A stretch of 64,000 nt of DNA from Hymenopellis radicata. Taxonomy: Eukaryota > Basidiomycota > Agaricomycetes > Agaricales > Physalacriaceae. Below are positions 1 through 12,220 of the stretch, piece after piece. Each line of letters starts with the position of its first letter. Position 1 is the stretch's first letter. The notes beneath the pieces were generated by a model. It searched no databases. It had not been told where the DNA came from and was given only the letters and a program-made list of their open reading frames with translations. The translations under genes were made by a program, and so were the position numbers. The stretch lies in NCBI GenBank assembly GCA_015501595.1, contig JADNRX010000015.1:1-64000 (forward strand), in the 5' to 3' direction.

Positions 1-1237
<1,237 letters not shown>

Positions 1238-1327
1238 ATCGATCGAATTCAAGACAAGCAAGAAGGAGTGAGGGTGATAGCGAATGATTGTGAAGGATGT
1301 TCTGAAGAAAGTGAAGCGCCTTATGGC

Positions 1328-1334
1328 TTTTATA
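1328..1334 (-). promoter_or_regulatory. TATA box of the peroxidase gene
   Basis: TATAAAA on the minus strand, about 91 bp upstream of the peroxidase ATG, a usual distance for a fungal TATA-type promoter. A plus-strand TGCACGC at 1411-1417 fits the metal-response-element consensus reported for basidiomycete peroxidase promoters (TGCRCNC). A single match of this length is weak evidence. Confidence 0.45.
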
Positions 1335-1337
1335 TCT

Positions 1338-2542
1338 CAGAGAAAGCCGGAAAAGTTATTGTTGCTGACGTGGTCTTGCCGTGCGCGTTTGAAGGACATG
1401 CTAGCAAGGATGCACGCCGTCGAGGATTTCCCTAGCATCCAACGTCTTGTCGTTTCATAGGAGTGATCTATACATGCCGCAGTACTGGCACTGCGGATCT
1501 GACACAATTTTGAATGTTCGCCGTCGCCGCCAAGAACAGACTATCACTCACACAATGGCAGTTTACGAAAGATCACCTTCCTCCGGTGAGGTGTCGCCGC
1601 CGAGGCGCACCAGGGGAGGATCTAGGAGGTACAGCCTGGGTTCATCATAGCGGCGCAATTTCATCTGGTCTGAGAAGCTACTACAACGTGTCGCGCAGGT
1701 TTTGAAACGGAGAGACGTCTCTAGGAACGGAATCGGAGAACGTTCTGTCCAAGATGGTTGAATAGCATGTTTCAGAGTATTAATCTCAGGTCGCCAAGGT
1801 ATCCTGAGAGCGACGGCGATTAGTAACGTCTGTATAAAACCTGGCCACAGCATTGGTGCGAGTTCATGCCTCTGTTCCTGTCAATCGAAGCGTCAGAGCT
1901 TGTTCTCCTCTGAGATGAATGTATTCACGTACCTGAGTAACATCAGCTCTAAATAGCGCTCTTTTCCGATGGCATCGAGTCAATCTGCCAGTGTAACACA
2001 GCCTGGGGCTGTTCCTGCCAGAATTGTCGTTCAAAGAAGGGACTCGCATCCCAGAAGCGGCCATTTCAAGAAGTGAATGAAATAGAAATATATTTCGTGC
2101 GTGTGGCGAAGTGTTAGGACTGTAGTCTGTGGAGTAAACCAACGACGTGGTGAAAGGCAAGGTGCAGTGTTTCCATCATCTCTCCAAGGGATGCCGTTAT
2201 CGGCATGCAGCTGACCATCACTCAACTGAGACAGCGCGGTCTACGTATCCGTGTTGGATCTTCTCCAGGCAGTGTCGACTCGGAGAGTATGAGGTGTCGC
2301 CGAGACGTAGATGCATACGAAGAAAGGAGGCGACATCGAATTTGGTGTTACATATCCAAGGAATCAACTAGTGTACAGGATAGCAATGTTGTCAAACGAC
2401 TAATAAAAGGACGTGAAGATCATCAGCGATACATGAACTTGAGGCGACCTCGAACGGTCACTGGGCTTCCAACAACCGAAGCGCTTCTTGCACAGAACTG
2501 TCCACCGAAGTGGCCCAAGCTACGGTGCTATGGTTAGTAGGG
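1338..2542. other. Intergenic region, no recognisable gene
   Basis: This is the shared upstream/downstream stretch between the peroxidase and the FAD monooxygenase. The open frames here (up to about 110 codons, both strands) show no family motif and no convincing splice pattern. A minus-strand frame at 1864-2160 could be a remnant, but I cannot assign it. Confidence 0.5.
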
Positions 2543-4365
2543 TCAAAGGGCAACCATAACGAACGCACCCCACTCCCAGTTTTTCGTAAACTTCTTGCCT
2601 AATTGTTGTAAAGTGTCCCACTGCTGAGTCTCGGACATCCGGTCCAGATGACTTGGCATCCCCTCATTGGAGAAGGTAAAATACTGCCCGGCAAGCCGTG
2701 ACCTTTCTTGTACCCGTAAAGCCGCAGGTCGCCGTATGGCATCGTATATTGATAGCGCGCGCTCGAGGTTGCCACGGTGCGTAGAGCGATGTGAGAGGAC
2801 CGTGTATAGAATGTACGCATCCTGTAGTACAGAGCCGGTATCAATAGTGTTCGGTAACCTGAAAATGAACGAGACCAACCTCCATCGCTTGCCCAGCGCC
2901 TGAGCCTTGATGTGGACACATCGCGTGAGCCTGGAGTATCCTGTCAGCCAACGGCGCGAGAACGCAGTACCACAACGGCTACTTACTGCATCTCCAAGGA
3001 GTGCCACCCGACCCGACACAAAGGACTTCATGGGCTTGACGGTGTGAACAGCCCACTGTAGTGGCCGTTCCACGCACTACACGTAATGATTTAGCTTATA
3101 CGACTGACGGAAACTAGCGAAGTCTACTCACTTTGATGAGCATCTGCACTTCTGGCTCCCAGTGTTGAAAAGCGCCGGCGAAACTGGAGACATCAGCAGG
3201 TACCATCCAAGGTCCATCGTATGACGTGTTCTCGAGGTCGTGTCTCATGGTGAAGGCGACGAAGTTGATCATCTTGCCGCGCGATATTGGATAGGCAATC
3301 ACGAACTGCAATCGTCAATTATCCGAACATCTGGAGCGAGGAGCGCGAGTAGACGTACACCGTTCTTGCCTAGGTACTGAGACACACATTAGTGAGAAGG
3401 AATATCCTAGTCGGAGATAGATGAGGAGTACCTGAGTGGGTGTCTTGAGAGCGGCATGGTGTGGTGCCTGCGCGCGTAGCTTCTCCGACGGAATGAGAGC
3501 ACGGTAGGCGACGGTGCCGCTCCACACAGGTTGCACGGCCGATAAGATTTCAAGAGCTTCTTTTGGACGTCCTCAGATTGTGCGCAGAGTGCTCTGTCCT
3601 GTAACATAGCCGCCCGTACCGAAGACTTGAGTCCATCAGCGCCAATCAAGATGTCACAAGTCGCAGTGGTCCCATCTTCGAACATCAAGTGGACTAGGCC
3701 GGAAGGCTGTTCAGAATATGATCGGAGACGCTTCTTGCAGTATGTCCGGCACGTCTTGGGAAGATGTCGGAGGAGGACCTTTTGGAAGTCCGGTCGATGT
3801 AAGGAGACTAGACTGCCTACGGAGGATATCAGGACGCCGGAATTGTGCGCAATAATGACAGCTCAAAGACATACCGTGGGTGATGAGGCTGTAGAACTCT
3901 GTCCCAACGTCTTGGTCGCTCTTGCGATAACGCATAGCATTGACTAGGAAAACATAAGCCAACGGCTAATAGAATTCAACATGACATTTACCTGGACCCT
4001 CCTTGGTTTCGATTCCACGTACTTGAGTAATTCTCGGTCGACGCCCAACCATTTGAGAATCTTCCAAGGTCCTGTCGAGAGGATGAGTATCCAATGCACG
4101 AAAGAAAGAAAGAGAAAACATACGAGGAAATACACTAACGCCGGCTCCGACTTCTCCAAATTGACTAGCCGCTTCATATACGTCGACTTCGATGTCCGGG
4201 CATCTGGATAATGCAAGTGCACATACGAGCCCACCAATACCCGCACCACTGTAGAATGGAACCGAAACAAGGCACCCGAGCTTGTCAGTGACGCATAGAC
4301 GGAGCGGGTGATATCACGGCTCACCAGATGGCAACTCTCAGTCGCGGAGCGGAAGACGGAAACAT
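2543..4365 (-). CDS. FAD-dependent monooxygenase, salicylate 1-hydroxylase-like
   Basis: Flavoprotein aromatic hydroxylase of the salicylate-hydroxylase group (NAD(P)H- and O2-dependent, probably cytosolic); the substrate cannot be told. The start at 4365 gives MFPSSAPRLRVAIC, spliced in phase to GAGIGGLVCALALS, the N-terminal Rossmann GxGxxG. Next come EAASQFGEVGAGVS, RKSDQDVGTEFY and the second FAD motif CDILIGADGLKSSVR. The substrate-domain stretch YLGKNG-FVIAYPISRGKM spans two exons. The GD motif GRVALLGDA-AHAMCPHQGSGAGQA is also split by an intron. The C-terminal part has RALSIYDAIRRP, RSRLAGQYFTF and FTKNWEW, all typical of the family. Around nine exons are readable. A one-base shift seems needed near 3525-3535 before VWSGTVAYRALIPSEKL, and the junction near 3945 is unclear. 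It lies on the same strand as the peroxidase, with no sign of co-regulation. The gene is probably nearly full length but may be slightly broken. Confidence 0.85.
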
Positions 4366-7300
4366 TAGTGAAATATGCAAAGTCTTCGCAAAGGCTTGCC
4401 AGACGTGCTCCTAAGGGAAAAAAGCAGGATTAGATGGCTTGCACCAACGCGGCGGAGAATGAACATATATATACCCATTCTCGAGAGTGAATTTGAGTGA
4501 TCATGGTAGGCGATTGACACGATCTGACCGGGGTGCGTGCAAAGGGGAGTCGCGTCCGCGCGATCGTACCGAATGTGGCATATCTTGAAGATGTTGGCCT
4601 AGATTCATTACTGTCCCACGATCCGGTCGCGCGCGCGCAATGGGCAAGGAAGATGAAGCTCGGTCAAATGACACGATTTGGGGAGAATGGGTATCGTTCC
4701 CTTCGCGAGACAGGACGAGGCACACGGATAGCAGGTCTCAACAGAGGCCGCGTTGCGTGATCGGAGAGATTCTGGAAGTAATCAGTATCAATCCGAACCC
4801 ATTACGAATATCGAGGAAGCCATTTTGGGGTGCGATAACGGGTCGCGAACCTCTCGAATACGCTCGGAGGTTGGCAATATCGCACGCGCCACACTGTGTG
4901 AATATTGCTCAGTCATTGGGCTTTGTAATGTTTAAAAAAGGAAGTTACCTTTCGAATGAACAAGGAAGGATGCACTAAATGCGGCGCTCCCGATAAGTAG
5001 CTAACTCCGAAGCCGAAGATTAACCAATTGCTCAACTCTGGGCATACACGGTGGGCATACACGGTGGCATACACGGTGGGCATATACGGTGGGCATATAC
5101 GGTCTGGGTGAGGGGCAGATGCGTATGTTTGACATTGGGCAAAGTCTCTGCCAAACATGAGGCTTTTTGGAGATTGATGGGTGCATGTGGTGATTCGACT
5201 TGCCCAACGGCCAAACGGGAGATTTTTCCCATGTCGGAGCACTTCTATTCCTTTTGCTGGTCTGAGTGCTGAAACCCTTGATGCCCAGCAAGTACTTCGC
5301 GCGCCGTGTTGGTGGTACCAATTTAAGTAACGTGGTAACCTCTCAACAAAACACGATCAAATGGAACCCGGCATGACGGCAGTCTTCCTCTCCTTCTGGC
5401 TTGTGCTCTCATCGACCGCGCTTCTATTGCGTATTACGGTGCCAAGGCACTGACAGCCTATTAAACACCGGCGGCAACCGCCATAGCCCCGCGCATTCTA
5501 TTACGCCGACTAATGAAACGGATATGTTGCAGCTGACCGACATAACTAAAAGTTCGTCGTTTCTCGGCCTCAACCGTCAGAAGAAATCTGCTCTCGCTTC
5601 GTAGGAAGCGCAGCACCTTGCGAAAGGTAGCTTGAACGACGATATGGCATTGGTAACCAACTGCCAGCAAGAGGAAGTACGTTCCAACACGCATATCAGA
5701 CCGCCGGACTTCATTTCCGGCGAAGATCTTGGCAAGATATGCACTATCCTGTACTGAAGCACACCCACGAGACGTTCTCGATATGGTCATGTGCAACCTT
5801 GACCTTGAACGTCGTACGTACATAGCTTCTTGGTCACCTTGACCTCTTTGACTCTCGAAGCTCCTCGAACGCGGTTACAGTATCCATCCAGTGCGTTATT
5901 TCTGTATACCAATACTGCGAGGCGCCACCTCCATGGGCGTCTCCCGGTCTGACGGATGCTTGTCATTCCACCATATCATGAATACTCACTTCTAAACATG
6001 GCACGAAAACATATGGAGGTTATCCACTGCACCGACGCTTATTGCACCCAGCTATACAAGGCTTGTGATATCTGTATTTGCTTGAAGCTCTAATTGGTAT
6101 CTAGACATCCTAGAATAACGTGCGCCACATATAGGTCTGTGGAATTGGATAAAGATTGGACAGCTTTCCTTTCTGGGCTTCGGATATCAATCTGAATACT
6201 GGAAGTATTACACTCTTTGAGCTGATATTCAACGGTTGCCTAACCGTCTCTCACTCATTGGTGGGCCATACGACTTCACCGTACGACATCTTTCAAAACT
6301 GAACGCGGCACGGTCCCGACCAAGTCAGCATCTCCCCGGTCGACATTCTGACGTACAAAACCCATTGGTCCCATTCCACGAGATATCCATACTCCAACTC
6401 CTGCCACGTTCACGCGTTCCGTTCGGACTTTTCTCTATATCCACTCCCCCGCTCCTGTGCCGACATTGAGCGAAACATCGCACCTCAAACCTCCTTCTCA
6501 GCGTCTGTCTGAATTGTATGTCACGGGCTCCCTCATGCCGGAGCAACGAGCATCTTTGTCGACGAAAGCCCCAACTTGATGAGGCTTCTCTATTGCGTCC
6601 CAGAGCCGAACGCGTGAAGATCGGGACGCGGAAGTTATACCCCTCTCCAGCGCTTACATAGAAAGGTGTCCAAATACTTCACCTGAGGTATGGGCCCGAG
6701 CATTTCTGCGTGCCGTCTAATCAGAACGTGCAACCATGTACAGATGCGGCTTGATGATTCGCACTCTGGGAATGCCCGAGTCCTAACGACGCGGAGCCTC
6801 TCCACCCGCTAGGCCTATGCAACCGGACGAGAAGTGCCGTTATTTAATGTGCGGAGGATTAACATTGTCAAGCTGGATGGAGGCGATGACGCAGCTGTCG
6901 CTCGCAAGGCACCGCTTTCCATTAGATGAAGTTCAAGTAGGATCGTCGTTTGTGTTCTCGGTGGCTGTTACCTATTCGCCTCGGTGAGACCGACGACGCG
7001 TTCGGATGGTAGTCCGTTTATTTCGGATAGAGAAGGACAGCGCTTGCAAAAGTAGGACTCATGTTTGCTATCTCGCAGATCAATCTAGTCCGTTTCGGTC
7101 GACTATGTATGCGTGAACGGTCTGTGAGGAGGAAGAACGGAGCCTTGGCGCTTCAATCTCGATCCTGCGACCGTTTTGGATTCGGACTAGACACTAGTCC
7201 GAGTCGAACTTTTAACGACTGGACATATACCGCCTTTGTACAGTACTGATTCATCGTGGATTGATTGAACATCAAGAGAAGATTTGATGTGTAGACCATA

Positions 7301-7971
7301 CCTCCTAAAGGAGTAATAGTAGTATGTCCTCCTCTTGTTTCTACCCATCGATATCAAAGCTGCGCTGAGCCAACCATGAAGGACATGACTAGGAGCACGA
7401 ATGCTCACAGGAAGTCTGTTGGTTCTTCATCGCTCCGTAGATTAATAAGTGCGCCACAATTGAAGTGATGTTGGCTCACGCTCAGCCGACACAATATCGC
7501 ACGTCCACATTATCGCACGTCGAAGTTGAACTCGCACCCTTCGACGGTGACGAACCGCAGATGCTGTGTTATAAGCTGTGCACATAGATTCAACAAGGAT
7601 TTTGTGCGCCACAGATTGCCATTTAGGTCAGATTAGCCTAGGAAGTCTTCATTGCCGGCATGGTAAAGTACCATGTTTTACACCTCTCCAAGGACGACTG
7701 CAGAAGCTTAACGAAAGCCCAGGCTTGCGCGCAAACAGTACAAGGCAACAAGACAGGCTCGAAGAGAAAACAAACTCTTTTGTGTTCCCCGAAATGACTA
7801 ATTCATGCAGATTAAAGGCTAACAAAATTGCAAAGGAACAAATAAAGATAATAGGTAGCGCCCGATATTCACATAGCCAATAAGTAAGTAAGTGTTTGAG
7901 AGATAGCAAATAATATAGTAAGGTAAGGATATCCAGGATAGGTTCATGTAAGAGGAATACCGCGCAGCGCG
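4366..7971. other. 3.6-kb gene-poor region
   Basis: No coding family is recognised here. Frames of 60-120 codons occur on both strands with no consistent splicing and no conserved motif, and codon choice looks random. The only structured element is the 13-bp tandem repeat near 5.05 kb, listed separately. It may hold decayed coding DNA or long untranslated sequence. Confidence 0.5.
5038..5107. repeat. Short tandem repeat, 13-bp unit (about 5 copies)
   Basis: Units of GGTGGGCATACAC and GGTGGGCATATAC follow one another, one of them lacking a base, preceded by a partial GGGCATACAC. It is an AT/GC-mixed minisatellite with no gene around it. GGCATAT-type words recur in the ends of the Plavaka-like elements at 15 kb and 28.6 kb, but the unit arrangement there differs, so any link is only suggestive. 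Confidence 0.7.
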
Positions 7972-8721
7972 TCACGACTGCCGTGCGGGCTTTTGTTGTG
8001 GTTGGTCCTGCGGCTCATTATCACGAATCGTCTCCGTCTCCCCCGTATCCCGAATCGTGTCCGTCTCGCGGAACGTGTCGGTCTGGCCCACATTCCTCGG
8101 AACGATCTCCTCTTCCCACACGCCGCCCTGGCCGTTGGAGCTCTGGCGCCCGTGGCGGATAAATATCTCCGCCTCCTGTACATCGGGCACGGTGCTCGTC
8201 ACGCCTGTAACGACTTTGGGTGGCGGGAGCGGCTTTTCCTGACGAGCGTTCATCTTCTTCCACGCGCCCTTGACCATTTTGCCAAGCGTAAGGAAGGGAT
8301 CATCGAGTTCCTGCCGGTGGGCGGCTGCTGCTCGACGCCGGTTTTCCGCTTCCTGCTCGTTAATATTTTCGGCATCTTGGGGGTCCAGCATCCCTCGCCG
8401 TCGGCGCATCATGGCGCCGCGCGCAGCCACGCCAAGCGGCGTCGTTGATCGGCGTCTGCGGGGCGCGATGGCAGGCAGAGGTGCAAATTTAACGTTCTGG
8501 GAGGGGAGGGAACTGGTGGACGCGACTACGGTCCGGAGCTCTAGTATTCCCCGGCGGCCATTAGGTTTCTCGACGAGCTTGTCATTAGTTGGAGAAGAGC
8601 TGAGGGAGGAATTAACGGAGGATTGTTCGGACTCGGGAGGGTAGAGGACGGGAATTTCGACAGCCAGGGTTGGAGCAGATGCTGAGGATTCGGAGGAGGA
8701 AGATATGGAATCAAAGGACAT
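7972..8721 (-). CDS. Hypothetical protein, 249 aa, intrinsically disordered
   Basis: A single uninterrupted frame from ATG at 8721 to a stop at 7972, with no intron needed. Composition is low-complexity: a Ser-rich N-terminus (residues 1-50), then NVKFAPLPAIAPRRRRS near residue 76, an Arg-rich GAMMRRRRGML stretch, an Ala/Arg/Glu segment likely to be helical (about 115-140), DDPFLTLGKMVKGAWKKM (about 140-158) and an acidic Asp/Thr/Glu tail. The VKFAPLP-plus-basic motif is, as far as I recall, common in uncharacterised agaricomycete proteins. No signal peptide, membrane segment or catalytic motif is visible. Intactness and base composition unlike the flanks support a real gene. Function is unknown. 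Confidence 0.72.
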   Translation of the reverse strand: MSFDSISSSSESSASAPTLAVEIPVLYPPESEQSSVNSSLSSSPTNDKLVEKPNGRRGILELRTVVASTSSLPSQNVKFAPLPAIAPRRRRSTTPLGVAARGAMMRRRRGMLDPQDAENINEQEAENRRRAAAAHRQELDDPFLTLGKMVKGAWKKMNARQEKPLPPPKVVTGVTSTVPDVQEAEIFIRHGRQSSNGQGGVWEEEIVPRNVGQTDTFRETDTIRDTGETETIRDNEPQDQPQQKPARQS

Positions 8722-11700
8722 GTGCAGGGCGTGAAATGCAGGTAGCGTGAGATGTATCGTGACTGCGATATGTTAGGTTTGGCTTAATCTTGCGACTATG
8801 CACGTACCAGTAACGCGACGTGGAGGATCCCTTCTGCAGTAGAACGTTGTCCGGAAAGACTGACAACAATAAAACGCTTAGGTCCATGTCTCCGTAACCA
8901 AGAACGGAAAACATACGAAGCTTGTTTAAAGATCGTACGAGAGCCGACTGGCCTAGTTCCAAGCGTGATTGCTCCCCTACGGTGGGATGATATCGGGGAA
9001 ACCTAATAGAGGTATTCAGTGCCCCTCCGCCTGATAAAAACGGAAAACATACCAGGAATGTAAATCAGCCGCAGATCGTGGGGGCGGCGTCTGTCCTATT
9101 CCAGTGCCAGCTGCGACGAGATGGCAAGGCGTGAATTGGGGATCCTGCGCCAGGAAATGGGACGATGGGCTGCAAGAAGGAAAGAATGTCGCTAGGAGGT
9201 CGGCTGTTTCGCAAACCGATCGCTGAAAAGAATGGTGGTGTTGGCGCTATGTAGACGGTGTCCCCGAACGCTTCTAGTGTCGTCCTCGTCGGGTTTGGGT
9301 GCAGACAAGCGGGCTGCCGTCTATACAGCGTCGCGCCGGCAAAGTAACCAACAAATCAAGAAACAAGGGGCACCCTAAACGGATCGACTAAACCCGTGTT
9401 CTCGATTTGGTAAGCATCTTTATCGCGGAGGCAAACAACTCCGTGCTGTGCTGATTGCACCGTAATATCAATGTAAACTGCTGTAGACACGACAATACTG
9501 GATAGATAACCGCTACCGAGGATCTACAAGGTCCAACACTCGCGACAGTACTAAATGCTAACAGACTTTTTTGACGTGTGCGTAAAATGACGGACGACAG
9601 TGGCCGCGAAAGCTGGATTATTCGCTTGGATAGAGAAATAATCGTCAAAGCGAACGATGCCCGAGTCTGTTTTCCGCGGGAATAGAGGCTACTCGAAGAC
9701 TACATGTCGAATAGTCTGAGCTTCGAGACGCGCTCGCCCTTGCCAGAACTCGAAAGGACCTCGCCAATCGGGTGGCGACCTCCGCGGTCCAGCTTATGAC
9801 GAGACTCGTATAGATGAGCCTTGACAAGCATGCAGCTCCCAGTGCGATATTTGACGCTTGCCACATCGCCACCAGCTCCTGCATTATGTCGTTCCCACCG
9901 CGCCGTGTTCTTGCACTTACAATTTCATCGGGCGCCAGATTCATGTAGGCAAGGTTGCAGCGAAACCGCAGTGGTACGTTCCGTCCACGGCACAAGAATT
10001 TTGTCTCCGGAACAGCTCCCAATTCCAGCAAGCGACTGTCAGACGTGACAGGTTGATGCGAAAGGTTTAGGGAACAGAGTTAACGATGTCCTACTTTGGA
10101 AAGTTTCGGTCCTCGTAAAAGCAAAGTCCACATGAGAAAGACTCTATATCGACTGCCGTCTTTTTCCGTGGCGCCACTGCCCGCCTCTAGCCAGTAGGTC
10201 CAGATGGGCGCCGGTTCTGGGATCTATAGTGTAGCAATAGCGCGCCTGGATTTCCATTAGGCAGTGCGCCTCGAGCTCGAGCTTAAAACATTGGGGATGT
10301 AACCGTCCAAATCTGGACGCGACAGTATAGGTAGAATCGGCGGCGCCACATCGAACAACATCTAGACCAGGAGAGGAATCTGTCAACAACGGTGTAAGTC
10401 CATAGTAATCGCATAGACTCATCGCTATCGGGAGCCTAAGAGCGACTGTACGAGATGTGCCAGGTGAGTTGAGGGTTGATAGTAGAGAGCTGTGATGAAA
10501 GATTAGTACCAAGTTGAAACTTGGAAGGACAAGCAAGGACTCGCTTCCAAGCCACGCCGCTGCACGTACTTCTTCTGTTCATCTCCAAGCATTCGTCGTA
10601 GAGTCTAGCTCTCTTATTGCATTGGTTTCTGGCGATGTGATGAGGAGACCATGGTGGTCCAGAAAAGGAAGGTTTCAACGTAACAACGTCACGCTCATTA
10701 AACTTGCTTTCCTTCCACCATCTCGAAACGCTTGCTCAATAGTGATTAGTGCCTGGCCGAACTTTGGGCTAGTCGGTTCCTATTGGTCTCCGCCTGCCTC
10801 CTCGAGTGTTGTTATGGGAAGGCTGTCGACGATCGGATTCACACTCGCGAGAGAGCCCACCTTTTCTGAAAGTGAAGCTTAGGCAGCACTTGATTTCCAC
10901 CATCATGAACGGCTCTATCATCTGTTTAGTTCTAATGCTTCCAGCGCCTCTGAAGTGTCATCTCGGCGAAACTTTCACTCTGGTATCTTCGGAACTTATC
11001 ATCTGGACGGCCTTTTCTTGCGCCTTTGCCCGCTAGTCTCATCGCCGAGCGAATCGACTAGGAGAACAAGTATGAAGATTTGGTCTAGAAGACCTGAGGT
11101 TTGCTGAATCTCTGAAGTATATACTTGACAGAACACAATGCTGCCAGCGATTCGTTCTCGCGCTTCATAGGTGAGAGTCCTCCTCAACTTTCAACCAACT
11201 AACTGACAGTCTATGAGGCTCGCCTTCTTGTGTATGTTCAAATCGACTGTTCCTATCTTCACCAAGGACGTTAACCTATTTACGGAAGAAAGATGTGTAT
11301 CATGGATTAACGGACATCAATCCACTTTACTTCGCGTAGCGGTGAGTTGACGTTGAGAGCTACGTCGCCATGTCCGTACAGGACGTGGTCCATGGACTCG
11401 GGCGTCGTTGAGTGATCGTGACGTCTTCCGGTAGGACCAGTGAAGGAAATCGAACGCTCACACCCTCCTCGCCGGACCTACTCTCCCACATTCGAGGAGA
11501 ATGAACAGTAAATGATTCGACATTTGAACATCCTTCACGTTGTAATGACGACTCCATCATCGACTCAAGCACAGGCACTGGCAGTTTCAGGTCCAGCTGC
11601 GAGATCAGTCAGCATTCCGCGCCTTCCCACGAAATCGTGTGGTATCCCACCACCCAGACCACCGCCTCGGCATCGCTATTTGCGACCGAGAAGCCCAGCA

Positions 11701-12220
11701 CCACTATCCCTAAATGCCGCGCCCCTCCTTTACCTCAGCGTCGACCCGCTGCGGTACGCCTGAAGTTCGGAAATTACCGTCTGAGGAGTCGGAAGACGAA
11801 GATACGACAGGCACAGGCGTGAACATCATGTTGCCCGACAGCAGTCGTTCGTCTCGCCGCCCACCGCGAATGCAGGACGTGGATTCTGGCCGACGTCAAT
11901 TTGCTACACGACATTTTGACGAGCGTGGACAGTCATAATATCATTTCTTTCGTGTTCCAAGAGGTCATCGATGTGGAGAGTCGGAAGATGGCAGCAAAGA
12001 ACTATGATAGTGCTGACCGCTGCGTCGCCAAAGAAACACAAGGAAGGTGTGCTGCCGGGGCTTTGAGCGAAGGTTACGGTCGCCTACCGGAGATGGCTCG
12101 ATCGGTCATTGCTTGAGGTGAGGCTTGTCTCTGCCTGCAATAAATCTACCCCGTTGGATAAGATACACGTTACTTCAAGAATCAAATTTGAGCTCGGCTT
12201 GGGTTCATTACAAGTAGACG
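8722..12220. other. 3.5-kb region with no recognisable gene
   Basis: Several frames of 60-130 codons lie on both strands. The longest are minus-strand, at 9645-10031 and 10144-10536; the latter has an ATG at 10422 giving about 92 residues. None shows family motifs or a convincing exon structure. A plus-strand frame at 11512-12116 is Pro/Arg-rich. I assign no gene. Confidence 0.45.

Noticed and set aside
1411..1417. Metal-response element upstream of the peroxidase as a firm call
   Set aside because: A degenerate 7-bp consensus occurs often by chance. It is kept only as a remark.
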